Origin: Phragmites australis
Lineage: Eukaryota; Streptophyta; Magnoliopsida; Poales; Poaceae
Reading direction: 5' to 3'
Assembly: GCF_958298935.1 (NCBI RefSeq)
Contig: NC_084942.1
Coordinates: forward strand, 17,739,501 to 17,803,500
DNA length: 64,000 bases
In this document: positions 1-11,369 of the stretch, piece by piece
Position numbering within the stretch: position 1 is the first letter of the stretch
Layout: every line of letters starts with the position of its first letter
Made by a program: the position numbers and the translations under genes
The notes under the pieces: generated by a model
What the model was told of the DNA's origin: nothing
The model's input: the letters and a program-made list of their open reading frames with translations, nothing else
Databases searched by the model: none

Positions 1-170
1 CGGTCAAGACTTGCCTAGATCGACACGATCAGCGCATTTCACGCACGGAGAAAATCCAGACCGACGGCTAGGACGATGGCACATGCGTCACGTCCTCACT
101 GCGTACGCCCCATCCGCGCCGCCCGGAGGACAACGAAGATGATCGTCGTGGCATTTCGCGCCACCACAAG

Positions 171-569
171 TTGAATTTTCCGTCTTATGGCGGCGAAGAA
201 GATCCTCTACCATGGCTCAACAAATGCGAGCAGTTCTTCCATGGGCAACACACCATGGAAAAAGAAAAGGTTTGGTTGGCTTCGTTTAATCTAACAGATG
301 TTGCCGCACAGTGGTACTACCAACTCGAGCGGGAACACAGCATCCTCTCGTGGGCACGATTCGCCGAGTGTGTCAATCTTCGTTTTGGTCCGCCTATTCG
401 GGCCAACATCCTCGGTGAGCTGAAGGATCTTTGCCGAACCGGGACAGTGGAGTATCAACACCAATTCTTGGCACTCCTCTGTCGTTGCAATGACCTAACT
501 CTGCAACACCAAGTCAATCACTTCACCGCAGGTCTCGGCAAACCACTTCGTACGGACGTCGAGCTTTAG
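171..569 (+). pseudogene. gypsy gag fragment
   Basis: A 132-codon open stretch resembling the retrotransposon gag capsid region. It has the PLPWLNKCEQFF segment, the WYYQLE segment and a FGPPI-type segment near residues 85-90, as is usual for plant chromovirus Gag. The open frame begins at a TTG, so the true start lies upstream, outside or near the window edge. It ends at a TAG at 567-569, before any CCHC zinc knuckle. Gag would package the element RNA into particles; this copy is broken. Confidence 0.75.
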
Positions 570-953
570 TGCCTGACCAACTTGTAGATGGCCATGAGTT
601 TAGCCGGGCGTACGAGCAGCTCCTGGACGAGGCCGATGCCGATGCCAAAATCGCTGACTAGCGCACCGGAGCGACCAGCGGCGCGAGCGGTGTGACACCC
701 AAGTCGACCTCAGTTGTGGTCTCTAAACCAGCACTGACAGCAGCCACATCTACATCATCAACAACCCCGACAGGAGTTACAGTGGCGGTGCCACGGGCCA
801 TAAAAGCTGCGGCGCCACGCTCGTAGTTCCGCCGGCTAACGGTGGAGGAGATGTCGAACAGGCGAATGAAAGGAATCTATTTCAACTATCCTAAGAAGTT
901 TTCCAAAGAGCACGTTGGCAAGTGCTGCATGAAGGGAGTATTCTTGCTAGAGC

Positions 954-1286
954 TTGAGGAAGGACGCAACCGATGACAATGAAAGCGGCTTGGAAATTTC
1001 CCTTCTCGCCCTGACTGGCATATGGGCGGCCTACACCATGCGGCTGCTCATGCAGATTGCGGGCTGCAACGTCACGGCACTGGTCGATAGCGGGTCGACG
1101 TACACCTTCATCGACGAAACCGTGGCGCATGGCTTGAGGCTCAACATCATGCCACACCCTAGCTCCACGTCGTGGTGGCAAACGGCGAACGCGTCAACGT
1201 CACGGGTGTCTGCGAGCGCCAGTCCATCCTCATCGGGCACGAGGGTTCACCCTCAAATGTTTCGTCATCCCACTGGGCAGATTTGA
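954..1286 (+). pseudogene. gypsy aspartic protease remnant
   Basis: The frame contains the retropepsin active-site motif LVDSGSTYTFID (about 1080-1117), in which D-S-G-S carries the catalytic aspartate. The usual downstream strand follows, then the frame is lost. The segment just after (about 1289-1310) still reads as the ILG-type protease C-terminal motif in another frame, so there is a frameshift. The role would be to cleave the Gag-Pol polyprotein. Confidence 0.65.
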
Positions 1287-1459
1287 GGCCGTGCTAGGCA
1301 TCAATTGGCTCCGCTCGCTGGGGCCGATCCTCTGGAACTTCGACACTCATGATGGCATTTTGGCGCACGGACCATCCGGTCAGGTGGCGTGACGTGGGTG
1401 CGCTCGACACACGCATGGAGCTTTGCGCGACTGCATAAGGCAGGGAACTCCTCGACCAC

Positions 1460-2989
1460 TTGCTCCACAACTTCGATGACATCTTCAAAGAACCACGCGG
1501 CCTGCCACCATCCCGGCAGCGAGCGCACCATATCCACCTGCTGCCAGGAAACCTACCAATTGCGGTCCGACCGTATCGGTACCCGCAATTGCTCAAAGAT
1601 GAGATCGAGCGACAATGTGCTGACATGTTGGCACAAGGCATTATACGGGCGAGCACGTCCGCGTTCTTGTCTTTGGTACTCCTTGTGAAGAAACCAGATG
1701 AATCCTGGAGATTATGCGTCGATTACGACAACTCAACGACAAGACAATCAAGGATAAGTTCGCCGTACCATTGGTGGACAAACTTCTTGATGAACTTCGG
1801 CGCGCCCGTTTCTTCACCAAAGCTTGACATGAGTGGCTACCATCAAGTCCTCAAGCACTCGGACGACATCGAGAAGATTGCATTTCGCACTCACCATGGG
1901 CACTTCAAATTTCTGGTCATGCCCTTCAGGCTAACGAACGCGCCAGCAACATTTTAGGCCCTCATGAACTCCATCTTACAGCCTTTCCTTCGCAAATTTG
2001 TGCTGGTCTTTTTCGATGACATTCTGGTGTACAACTCTTCCTGAGCAGAACATTTGCAACATGTCAAGACGATCTTCAAGGTCATACGGGCGCACCACCT
2101 CGCTCTCAAGCGATCCAAGTGCTTCTTTGGCGAACAACAAGTGAACTACCTTGGCCACATCGTGTCTGGCCAAGGGGTCGCCATGGACCCTTCCAAGGTG
2201 GTCGCGGTGGAGACTTGGCTACGCCTGTGCTCGGTGCGCGCCCTACATGGATTCCTCAGCCTAATAGGATACTATTGGAAATTCATCGCGGGGTATGGAG
2301 CCATCGCAGCTCCCCTCACCGCGCTGCTCAAGGAGGCGTTCACCTGGGGAACAGAAGCTGAGGCCGCCTTCGTCGCACTCAAGACCGCGCTCACCTCAGC
2401 GCCATTACTCCAACTGCCCAACTTCGACAAGCCGTTCACCATCGATTGCGACGCGTCCGGGTCGGGGTTCGGCGCGGTGCTCCACCAAGACGCCGGGCCC
2501 ATCGCCTTCTTCAGTCGAGCAGTACTGCCTCACCATGCCAAGCTGGCCGCTTATGAGCAAGAACTCATCGGGCTCGTAAAGGCAGTGCGCCACTGGAGAC
2601 CATATCTTTGGGGACGGCATTTCGTGGTTTGCACAGACCACTATAGCCTCAAATTCTTCCTCGATCAGCGCTTATCCACAATTCCCCAACATATGTGGGT
2701 AAGCAAACTATTGGGTTACGACTTTCAAGTGGAGTATCGACCGGGGTGGCTGAACACGGTGGTGGATGCGCTTTCACTGCGCCATGATGATCAAGCCCAT
2801 TGCACTGCTATTTCTGCGCCCTCTTTTGCTATCTTTGACACCATTCGGCAGGAGTTGGTGCAGGATTCCCAGGCGGTTGCGTTGTGCGCCCAACTGGCCG
2901 CACACCAGGCCGACGTGGCGTGGTCCGAGGTCGATGGACTACTGCTGCACAAAGGTTGCATTTTTGTGCTTGACAACTCCACGGTCTAG
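1460..2989 (+). pseudogene. gypsy reverse transcriptase and RNase H, broken
   Basis: The first block (1460-1957) has the N-terminal RT motifs: the YRYP entry, the VKKPD segment, LCVDY and the NAPATF motif just before a TAG. Across stops follows the catalytic box FFDDILVY at about 2011-2034. The second open block (2054-2989) runs through the RT connection (NYLGHIVS) into RNase H, with FTIDCDASGSGFGAVL and the later CTDH segment. At least two in-frame stops (about 1955 and 2041) and local rearrangement near 1730 break it. In an intact element this copies RNA to DNA and degrades the RNA strand. Confidence 0.85.
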
Positions 2990-3058
2990 CCGCAACTTCT
3001 GGCCGACGCGCATGATGGAGCCCGTGAAGGAGCTGACAAGACTCTTCTTTGGCTTTGT

Positions 3059-4230
3059 GTGACATTCTACAAGGCCCATGATCTTTGGTGCGTGCGCGAC
3101 TATGTCAGGGGGTGCGTGGTGTGCCAACGTAACAAGACGGAGCACCTACACCCAGCTGGCCTCTTGCAACCTCTGCCAGTGCTGTCAACCGTATGGGAAG
3201 ATATCTCCCTCATTTTCCTAGAAGGATTTCCCAAGGTCGGTGGCAAATCAGTCATCCTAACGGTGGTCGATCGGTTCTCGAAGTACGGCCACTTCATTGC
3301 TCTCGACCACCCCTACACAGCCAACTCCGTCGCACAAGCTTTCTTCGACAACATCATCAAGTTCCATGGTATATTGTGTTCAATCGTGAGTGATCGGGAC
3401 CTGGTATTCACAAGCCATTTTTTGGGAAGAGCTATTCCGCCTGTCAGGGAGCTTCTGCGCAGCTCGGCTTTTCACGCCAGATAGATGGCCAGTCCGAGGT
3501 CGTCAATTGCACGATCGCTATGTATCTCCAATGTTTGGCTGGGGATTGGCCGCGTTCCTGGCTGCAGTGGCTGCTGTGGGTAGAGTTATGCTACAATACT
3601 CCGTTCCACTCAGCACTACAACACACTTCGTTCTATGTGATCTATGGCCGTGACCCGCCATCACTACTGTCCTACCAAACCGGCATGGCCAGAGTGCAAG
3701 CGGTTGACCGTCAGCTCTTGGATTGTGACGATTTCTTGCGCTACACTAGAGAAAGGCTCCTCCAGGCGGCTGCATATATGAAGAGGAAGCACGACAAACA
3801 TCATCGTGACCTCCAATTTGGAGTAGGGGAGTGGGCGTGGCTTCACCTGCAACACTGACTGGTGGCATCGATCAAGGAGGGAACTAAGACCAAGCTGGCG
3901 CCAACATTCTATGGGCCGTTCCAGATCAGCACGCGTGTTGGTGATGTCACTTATCGGCTGATATTATCGGCTAAGGCACGTATCCATGACGTCTTTCACG
4001 TGGCACTACTGAAGAAGTACGTCGAGCCACCGCCAACTACGGTTGCAACCTTGCCGGATCTCGTCCGTGGACGCGTCATTCCAGCGCCGACCAAGGTCTC
4101 TAAGGCATGAATCCATCCGGGACGCTGGCAAGTGTTGGTCCATTGGCTTGGGAGTACATAGGCAGATGTGTCCTGGGAATTTTTAGAGGAGTTAACGTGG
4201 ACCTACTCGATGTGTCACCTTGAGGACAAG
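3059..4230 (+). pseudogene. gypsy integrase with GPY/F and chromodomain-like tail, broken
   Basis: The zinc-binding part with a C-x2-C pair (CVVCQ) is followed by the integrase core: DISLIFLEG around 3201 and VVDRFSKYGHF, then a frameshift near 3440-3480. The core continues in 3520-3858. The block at 3862-4110 has the GPY/F module (FYGPFQIS) and the DVFHVALLKKY motif. After a TGA at 4108 a segment reading roughly LVHWLG then SWEFLEEL resembles the chromodomain of plant chromoviruses. In working elements this unit inserts the DNA copy into target chromatin. Confidence 0.8.
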
Positions 4231-4252
4231 CTGTTTACTGGCAAGGGAGGCA

Positions 4253-4757
4253 ATGTTCCCGACACCTTTGTGGGTAGAACCTACCGGAGCAGACCCAGGC
4301 CCACGGCGCAAGCAACGGATAATCCGGCGGCAGCAACCGGCAGGGCAATAGATGATCCGATGGCGTTGTGCTCTCCAACCGAAAGTGGTTGAGGTGATCG
4401 CAGCACAGGTGCGGGCAACACAACAGACCGGAGTTTGAGGAGATGATAGGTTGTTAGTATGTTAAGCTAGTTTGTTAAATTCCTTCAAAGCCTGATCTAT
4501 AAAGGCATTAGCTTGTGTACTAGGGAAAGCAATTAAGAAATAAACTCCTCAAGTAGTTGGCCATAGTCAGAGCCTCTGCCGTGACTGAGGGCGAGCCCCT
4601 CCTCGGTGAGCAGGGTGACTTGCCGCCATTACCCCGATACCCCTTGCGCTCTCTCCCACACGCCCAGCTCCTCCTTGTTCCACCGCTTGATTGTCATCGC
4701 AGAGCGTGCGGTATCACTTTTCTGTTCTCAATTGCATATATTCCAAGACGAACGTCG
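4253..4757 (+). repeat. Probable 3' LTR of the gypsy remnant
   Basis: The LTR starts with TGTTCCCGAC directly after the purine-rich tract. It contains a TATA-like TATAAAGG at 4498-4505 and an AATAAA-like AAATAAA near 4539, as expected for an LTR promoter and poly(A) signal. The right end is a guess, because the partner LTR lies outside the window. Confidence 0.5.
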
Positions 4758-5235
4758 ACGTTTAATTCATGACACATGGCTATCACTGCTAAATATTATC
4801 TCTAGTTTCACCCTAAAGTTGGTAATTTACCTATGCATACTAGTTAACTTATGAATAAATTGCTAGGATATCTGCTCACTTCTGCAGTTATTTCCTGGTG
4901 CATCTTGCTGACATATTATGATTCTACTATTTTCTTTAATTATGCAATTTTTAGATGTAACGAGTTGTATGTTCTTCTTTTCCTGGTATCAAACTTTTGG
5001 CTGTTCCTGATGACCTGGCTTTTCATCCATATCTTTGTATTTTCACGCAGCATGATCAGTGGCAATTCATACTTATCTCTCATTTTTTGTCTGTTGCAAA
5101 AGAAATTTACATAGTCCTGTATTGTCATTTATTCATTTATATCATATGTATACTATGTTCTGCATGAGATTAAAAAACATAATTCCCTTAAGCATGTTCC
5201 ACATAATAACCATTGGTTTGCTTGTGATCTTGCAG

Positions 5236-6886
5236 GTTGTTCGGACTAGTCTGATGTCATGTTTATTGAAAACTCTGAAACATAATATAGACCATCCAAG
5301 ACCCATAAAGGTATTTTGTGAAAACTAGCAACAATGTTCATCTGCTTGGTGTCAACATAGTGTTATTGAAGCACTTTTCTTGTGGCTGATTATGACATAC
5401 TCCCTTTTTATGTGGGCAATATATCTAGTACAATCATCTCCTTAGGTGCAAAGTACAAACATGCAATTACATATTTTATTTGGGCACCAAATCAACATAA
5501 AAAAATCTGAAAAAAACAATGCCGTTGTCTATGGAGTGTTGTATCACACTCTAAAATCCCAACCTTAAATCTAGAATGTGTTAGAAAAAAAAGGAGATTC
5601 CCTGTGAATAGTAACATATGTCTTTTTCTTTTTTTCCTTTCTCTTACAACTTGTCTTTTGTCAGAATTCTCCTTTTTTATTACACTTAATGCACATTGAA
5701 TTCGAAACTCAAATTTTCTACATAGATAGAGTAAACTGAGAAGTGTACCTAGATCTTTTTGCGGACTTTTTCATGTTGATTTAAATCCAAAATTGATTGC
5801 AGGATTACCCAAAGTGTGATTGCGCTTGATACCTCCTCTTTTATATAATAGTCTAATTATTGGTACATGTAGATTGGTTTGACACCATGTAGAATTTCTT
5901 TTGTCAGTACCTAATCTCATGATATTCTCGAATGGTTGCCATGGTTTTTTTATTTTTGAATGGTTGTGTATGTAGATTTTTGAAGTTGGTGATGTAGTGA
6001 CATTGGACTCATCACGTGATGTTGGTGCCTCTAATAATCGCCGACTTGCAGCTTTATACTGCAACAGGGTTTCTGGTTTTGAGGTACACATGACAATTTC
6101 TGTGTGAGTATGATATTTACATATTCACACTAAGCCTAGTCTAAATATTATGAATTGTTCAGGAAATTATGGGACTGGTGGATAGTATTGTCAAAGTCGT
6201 GAGGGCTCCACACATCAATTTTGGCAATAATTACTATGTACCTACGAATGTAAGCATAAGCATATAAAGCGTTTACATAAACCATCTTTCTTTTGCTGCT
6301 GTTAACATTTGTACTGATTTCTTATCGATAGGAACCTGAGTTCTTTCCAAAGAGGCAGTGCAAAATCGTTATGAGTGATGGCAAGCAGGTTGGCTACTTA
6401 GGAATTGTACATGCTGAGGTACTACTTTTGTCTTATTCTAGTACAATACGCTGTGAGAACTGTATTAGTCTGTCTATATCCCTGTATCTTTTGTGTTGTG
6501 AGAATTTCCGTGGACTAGAATATCAAATTTGTTTCTGTAAATATAAGCAGCTAATATGGTTGAATTGTGATTCTTTTTTATTGTATCTGTGGTACAGATT
6601 CTAGTAAGCATGGATAGATACAATTGCTACTGTCTAGACTTTATATGCTCATAAATAGTATTGGTAGGAATAGGAGCTGTGAAATGCGAATGATATTTCT
6701 GAGAAAAAGAAATAATAACACAACATGTAGATCAGAGCATCGTAAAATGAATTGTTTAATCAGATTACATATTATGTACACCCTTGTGCTTATTTAGTAC
6801 TCTTGTGTCACATGCAGGTGCTAAGGAAATTCGGCATTCCGGACCCCTGCACTTTCGTTGAGATTGACATCGAGGCTCTGATGTAA
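5236..6886 (+). CDS. Phenylalanine-tRNA ligase beta subunit, cytosolic: last five exons (partial)
   Basis: Five exons with canonical AG acceptors and GT donors, all phase 0: 5236-5310, 5976-6083, 6163-6249, 6332-6418 and 6818-6886 (stop TAA 6884-6886). Joined they give 141 residues matching the C-terminal catalytic-like module of eukaryotic PheRS beta. Recognisable segments are VVRTSLM, IFEVGDVV, DVGASNNRRLAALYCN, EPEFFPKRQCKIV, GYLGIVH and IPDPCTFVEIDIEAL. The alpha2-beta2 enzyme charges tRNA-Phe in the cytosol; beta contributes structure, editing and tRNA binding. The protein is normally about 590 residues, so roughly the N-terminal three quarters is missing here. It lies either upstream of the window, with the retroelement sitting in an intron, or it has been lost. 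No stop or frameshift interrupts the visible exons, which argues for a live gene or a young fragment. Confidence 0.9.
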
Positions 6887-7130
6887 ACCAAGGAATGCTT
6901 GAAGCCAGGACCCGCAGCCGGCTGGTTTTGTGCTGTAAACATGCATGGGGTACCACCAAGAACTATAGAGTAATTATTTCAGGCTGGAATACCACATCGG
7001 GCTTCTCATCCGATTGTAAACATTCACTTTCATCTTTTCCACTCAAAAACAAAGTATGACGATGCCAAACATGCCCCCGCATTTTTGTGTGTAACATTTT
7101 GTATTTTGACAATGCTTCCATTGTAATACA
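6887..7130 (+). other. Probable 3' UTR of PheRS-beta
   Basis: AT-rich sequence following the stop, without coding character. A TTGTAATACATC-type polyadenylation context occurs near 7120-7132. The end is approximate. Confidence 0.4.
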
Positions 7131-7750
7131 TCATTCCGGCACAAATTTCCATCGAAACTTTAGCCGATGAGCTTGCGTGAGGAATCGCATGTCGAAAAAG
7201 TAACTCTCGCCGTGATGCTTCAGTAGCCCGGCATCCTTTTCACCAACCATGGTGCTGTTTTTGTCTCACACTGTGCTTGACTTTTCTTGCACCAACAGAT
7301 CCTGATATGTGCCTGTGTTACCAGTACTTTTATTTTGTCTGACATTGTAAATACTGGGTTTGATATTGTAACACTGGGTGACCAGTGTCTGTAAGCTTCG
7401 CGTTGTCTTTGTGTTGTTTTTCTATGGCGAGTGGTGGTCAAAAATCAATGCCGGTCTCTTTCAGCTGCAGACTTTTATAGATGGTGACTTGGTTGTGAAA
7501 GCGTCAGGGACCAGGCAACGAACGGACGGCCAGGGCGCGGCCAATCCCCCTCTCCCGTCGGCGAGATCTGGCCACAATTACGAGGTCCGCAAGGGCGGAT
7601 CCTGCCCCACAATGCCAAGGCTGTGTCTGTTTGAGGGCTCTTCTTTTGATGGGTTGCTGGGTGGAGATGGTCTATAGGCTGGCCTGCTCTTTTATTCTAT
7701 TCTTCTTTTTATTCTTTCTCATTGGACGCCTCAGGTTGTTTTTCTCGTTG
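7131..7750. other. Intergenic, no gene recognised
   Basis: Short open stretches occur (for example 7378-7677 on +), but none resembles a known protein and composition shifts abruptly. I see no convincing gene or element, apart from TTCTCGTTG at 7742-7750, which borders the fold-back element. Confidence 0.5.
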
Positions 7751-9667
7751 AAACTCATTGGACTAGCTGGTTTTCGGACTTTTTTTTTTATTTTAGTCTT
7801 TTTAAAATTAATATTTTAATAATAGCCCGTCGAAATCTAAATTTTCAGAAACTATCCCTTTTTGTCACATCAAAGTCTCTGACGTGACTCCCCAACTTAG
7901 TCACGCTATATTCATTGACGTGACCAAAGTGGTCACGCTGGTGGAAACCCCGACGCCTTTACACGTGAATTTGACGTGGCAGCCTGAGTCACGCCAAATT
8001 AGTTGACGTGACTCAGGCAAACAATATTTTTTTGGATAAACAGTGTTTTCAGCGGTTTTAATTATTTTCTTTCTGCTTTTTCTATTTGAGTAGTGGGATT
8101 ACCGTACTCTAAAATTTATGAAACTTTTTTTTATGTTCTATAATTCATGATAAATCCATTTAAAAAGGATTCACCTCAATACCCCATCTACGTTTTAAAA
8201 TAAAAAAACTCCAAAAATAGTTATTTTTAGAAATTCTAGTAATTTTTAAGACCTCAAATAAATTCCCAAAAATCTGAGAAAATTCACTAATATTCCTCTC
8301 ATATGACGTAATAATTTCTAAAATTATTTTCAATCCTAGGTTACTTGGTGAAAAAGTGAGTTCCTTTGCAATGCTCTATTTATATGCATTTTTATCATTT
8401 CATACTATTTAGCCTTGTAAACACCCTCTAAATAATTAGTAATTATGTTCGATTTTTCTCAAAATTTTGCCAGCGCTTAATGCAACATATACAGGTCCTA
8501 TTTGCAAACATACACATCCAATAGAGTCGTAGAATTTGAATTATTCAATTTCGAATGTTGGTATGTGTTACAATTTGTTCTATAACAATAATACTTAGGT
8601 GACTTGTGGAGCCAAAAAAAAATTGCCATTTGCAGTCTAAACCATACCAAATTTATTGTATGGATAGTTTAAAATATGTTTTAGCCGAACCACATACATA
8701 ATTTTTAGGAAGACTAATAAACTTTAAATAAGTAGACTAAAGAGAAAGAATAAATGATGTGTGTGGTTTGGCTAAAACATATTCTGAACTATCCATACAA
8801 TAAATTTGGTATGGTTTAGACCACAAATGGCAATTCTTTTTGGCTCCACAAGTCACCTAAGTATTATTGTTATAGAACAAATTGTAACATATACCAACAT
8901 TCGAAATTGAATAATTCAAATTCTACGACTCTATTGGATGTGCAAGTTTGCAAATAGAACCTGTACATGTTGCATTAAGCACTGGCAAAATTTTGAGGAA
9001 AATCAAATATAATTACTAATTATTTAGAGGGCGTTTACAAGGCTAAATAGTATGAAATGATAAAAATGTATATAAATGGAGCATTGCAAAGGAGCTCACT
9101 TTTTCACCAAGTAACCTAGGATTAAAAATAATTTTAGAAATTCTTACGCCACAAGAAAGGAATATTAGTGAATTTTTTCAGATTTTTGGAAATTTATTTG
9201 AGGCCTTAAAAATTACTAGAATTTCTAAAAGTAACCATTTTTGAAGTTTTTTATTTTAAAACCTAGATGGGGTATTGAGGTGAATCCTTTTAAAATGGAT
9301 TCATTATGAATTATAAGACATAAAAAAAAGTTTTATAAATTTTAGAGTACGGCAACCCCACTACTTAAATAGAGAAAGCGGAAAGGAAACAATTGAAACC
9401 GCTGAAAACACTGTTTATCCGCGAAAGTACTGTTCAACCAATTTTGCGTGACTCACGCTGACACATCTAACCCATGTGTAAAGGCGTCGGGGTTTTCGTC
9501 AGCATGGCCACTTTGGTCACGCCAATGAATATGGCGTGATTAAGTTGGGGAGTCACGTCAGACACTTTGGCGTGACAAAAGAGGCTAGTTTTTAAAAATT
9601 TAGAATTCGGCGAACTATTATTAAAATATTAGTTTTAAAAAGGCTAAAATAAAAAAAAGTCCTGGTT
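7751..9667. mobile_element. Large fold-back (inverted-repeat) element, about 1.9 kb
   Basis: The left arm (about 7770-8696) and right arm (about 8757-9662) are reverse complements along nearly their whole length, with scattered mismatches and small indels. The loop is only about 60 bp (about 8697-8756). Matching landmarks: GACGTGACTCCCCAACTTA at 7879-7897 pairs with its complement near 9542-9562, and TACTTAGGTGACTTGTGGAG near 8591 pairs with its complement near 8845-8866. The 9-bp word TTCTCGTTG occurs just outside both ends (7742-7750 and 9668-9676), as expected for a target duplication of a Mutator-type fold-back element. It has no coding capacity. A transcript through it would form one very long hairpin. 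The superfamily is inferred from the 9-bp repeat only. Confidence 0.8.
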
Positions 9668-9676
9668 TTCTCGTTG

Positions 9677-11240
9677 GAACCATTTGTTTCCGTATAGAGA
9701 CCGGTGACCTTTTTCTTTATCTCAACTTTGCACGTCACTGTCTAATAGTAATAGTACATTTTAAATTAATAAACTTGAATTTCTTTAATCACAGAGGACG
9801 ATTTTGTATATTGAAAGTTCTTCGGAAGATGTGTTAATTTTTGTGATGCATTGGTCTTAAAAATGCTACTATCTGCACTTACAAAAAAGTGACAGTCTGG
9901 GTTGCTGAAAGTAACTATCTAAACTTTGACCACAGATTCTCTTACATATTTAGATTGAATAATCGACATTTTGCTATATTTTTTAATAAATTATAATAGA
10001 AATTAATGGTCAAAGATATATTTTAGATAACATGTGGATGTCGTAAAAATGGATGGAGGGAGTGTAATGAATATAGACTCGGCACTCAGAGATTTATCTA
10101 TGAGTCTTCTCATTGCCATTTGGAAAATTGAAAACCCAACAAAACATATCCTCTCTTTATATATGGAGGTACGGTAAACAAAAGTGTGAAAAGGATGTTA
10201 TTGCTTTGCAATTTCAAATTGCTTTTCAACTTTATTTATAGGCTAACGTCACAAACAGATGATCAAGTTGAACTTTATACCCTTAGTGTAATATTAATCG
10301 CGTTTAGTCCTCCTCACTTTACTAAATCTTCACTAAGTAAAACTTTTCAAATAAATCCGCAGATGCTACAAACGAACTACACCCTTCCATGGGTAGGCTT
10401 CGCTGGTCGTACTCTGGTATAACCTCTAGCACCGGCTTCTATTTGAATAAGATTTGTGATAATCCTGTGTTAGTATTACATTTAAGTAACCCATAGAATT
10501 TAGTCTTACCTACGCCACTACAGCCTAGTAGCCTACTACAATTCTCCACAACAAGATTTTGTAATGCCACACATGAACTACTTTGTTACTTTCGAGTCCG
10601 AGCGCTGGCTATATTGACAAGGCTTGAGCATGCATGCTCACCTCACTCTTCTTGAAGTGCAAGCCTGAGTTCTTGATGTATATGTACATTTTCTTAAGAA
10701 TAAAACACTTCTTACTTACCTAACTACCGGCCTTACCTAGCTTGACATAGATATTCCATTTCTTGTCCCACTTTTCTCTAACAGAGCTCCTTAGCATTGG
10801 ATATTCTTAGTATGCTCCACTCATTCTATGTCAAACGTCCTATCACAAGATCAGAATCATATTCTAAATGGCGCATTTATTTTTTAAAACATAGTAAAAT
10901 TCGTAAACAAACGCACACACTCAAACCATCACACATACATACTCACAGACGTCTATTGAAAATTGAAGATACGAAGTTTAAAGATTAGTAATTATAATAT
11001 ACAAAGAATAAATCTAAAATTTAATTCCTAATAAACAGATAGTATAACCAATTCTAGGAACCATTCAAGCCAATTTTCAGTTCTCCTCTCGATCACCACC
11101 TTTCACCAAGGAATACCAAGATCCTCATCTTGGCCTCTCGCTTCGGTATAACGACAACACATCCTGCTGACCCGTGTGTCTGACCCCCTGGACCCACCGG
11201 AGCACCAACGCCGAGTCCACGCGCCGATCCGATACGCCCG
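9677..11240. other. Intergenic region upstream of DiT1
   Basis: AT-rich sequence without a recognisable gene. Small open stretches (10186-10422, 10797-10988) show no family similarity. The stretch 9910-10062 ends in ATGGATGGAGGGAGTG, which looks like one end of a Stowaway-type or similar MITE. The DiT1 promoter must lie within the last few hundred bases before 11241; I see no clear TATA box that I would defend. Confidence 0.5.
9910..10062. mobile_element. Possible MITE remnant
   Basis: The right edge (ATGGATGGAGGGAGTG) resembles a Stowaway terminal repeat, and the interior is AT-rich with ACTTTGACC / GGTCAAAG inverted words (about 9934 and 10007). A clean left terminal repeat is not visible, so this is tentative. 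Confidence 0.35.
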
Positions 11241-11369
11241 ATGCTCCACGCGCCCGACGCCATCCCCGCCGTCCATCCGTTTAAACCCCACCTCCCCTCA
11301 CCCATCTCCATTTCCAGTTCCATCTCGTGCTCCTCCTCGCCCCCCTTCGCCGCCGCCGCCGTGGCCGCC

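Larger units (their letters stand above)
1..4757 (+). mobile_element. Decayed Ty3/gypsy chromovirus, 5' end outside window
   Basis: An LTR retrotransposon in sense orientation. Domain order is gag, protease, reverse transcriptase, RNase H, integrase, GPY/F and chromodomain-like tail, which is the Ty3/gypsy order; the chromodomain-like tail points to a chromovirus. Every domain is broken by stops or frameshifts, so it cannot make its proteins. A purine-rich tract (about 4241-4252) precedes a likely 3' LTR. The 5' LTR is not in the window. The element ends in an intron-like stretch just upstream of PheRS-beta exons, so it may lie in an intron of that gene or may mark where the gene was cut. The right boundary is approximate because no target duplication can be checked. 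Confidence 0.85.
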
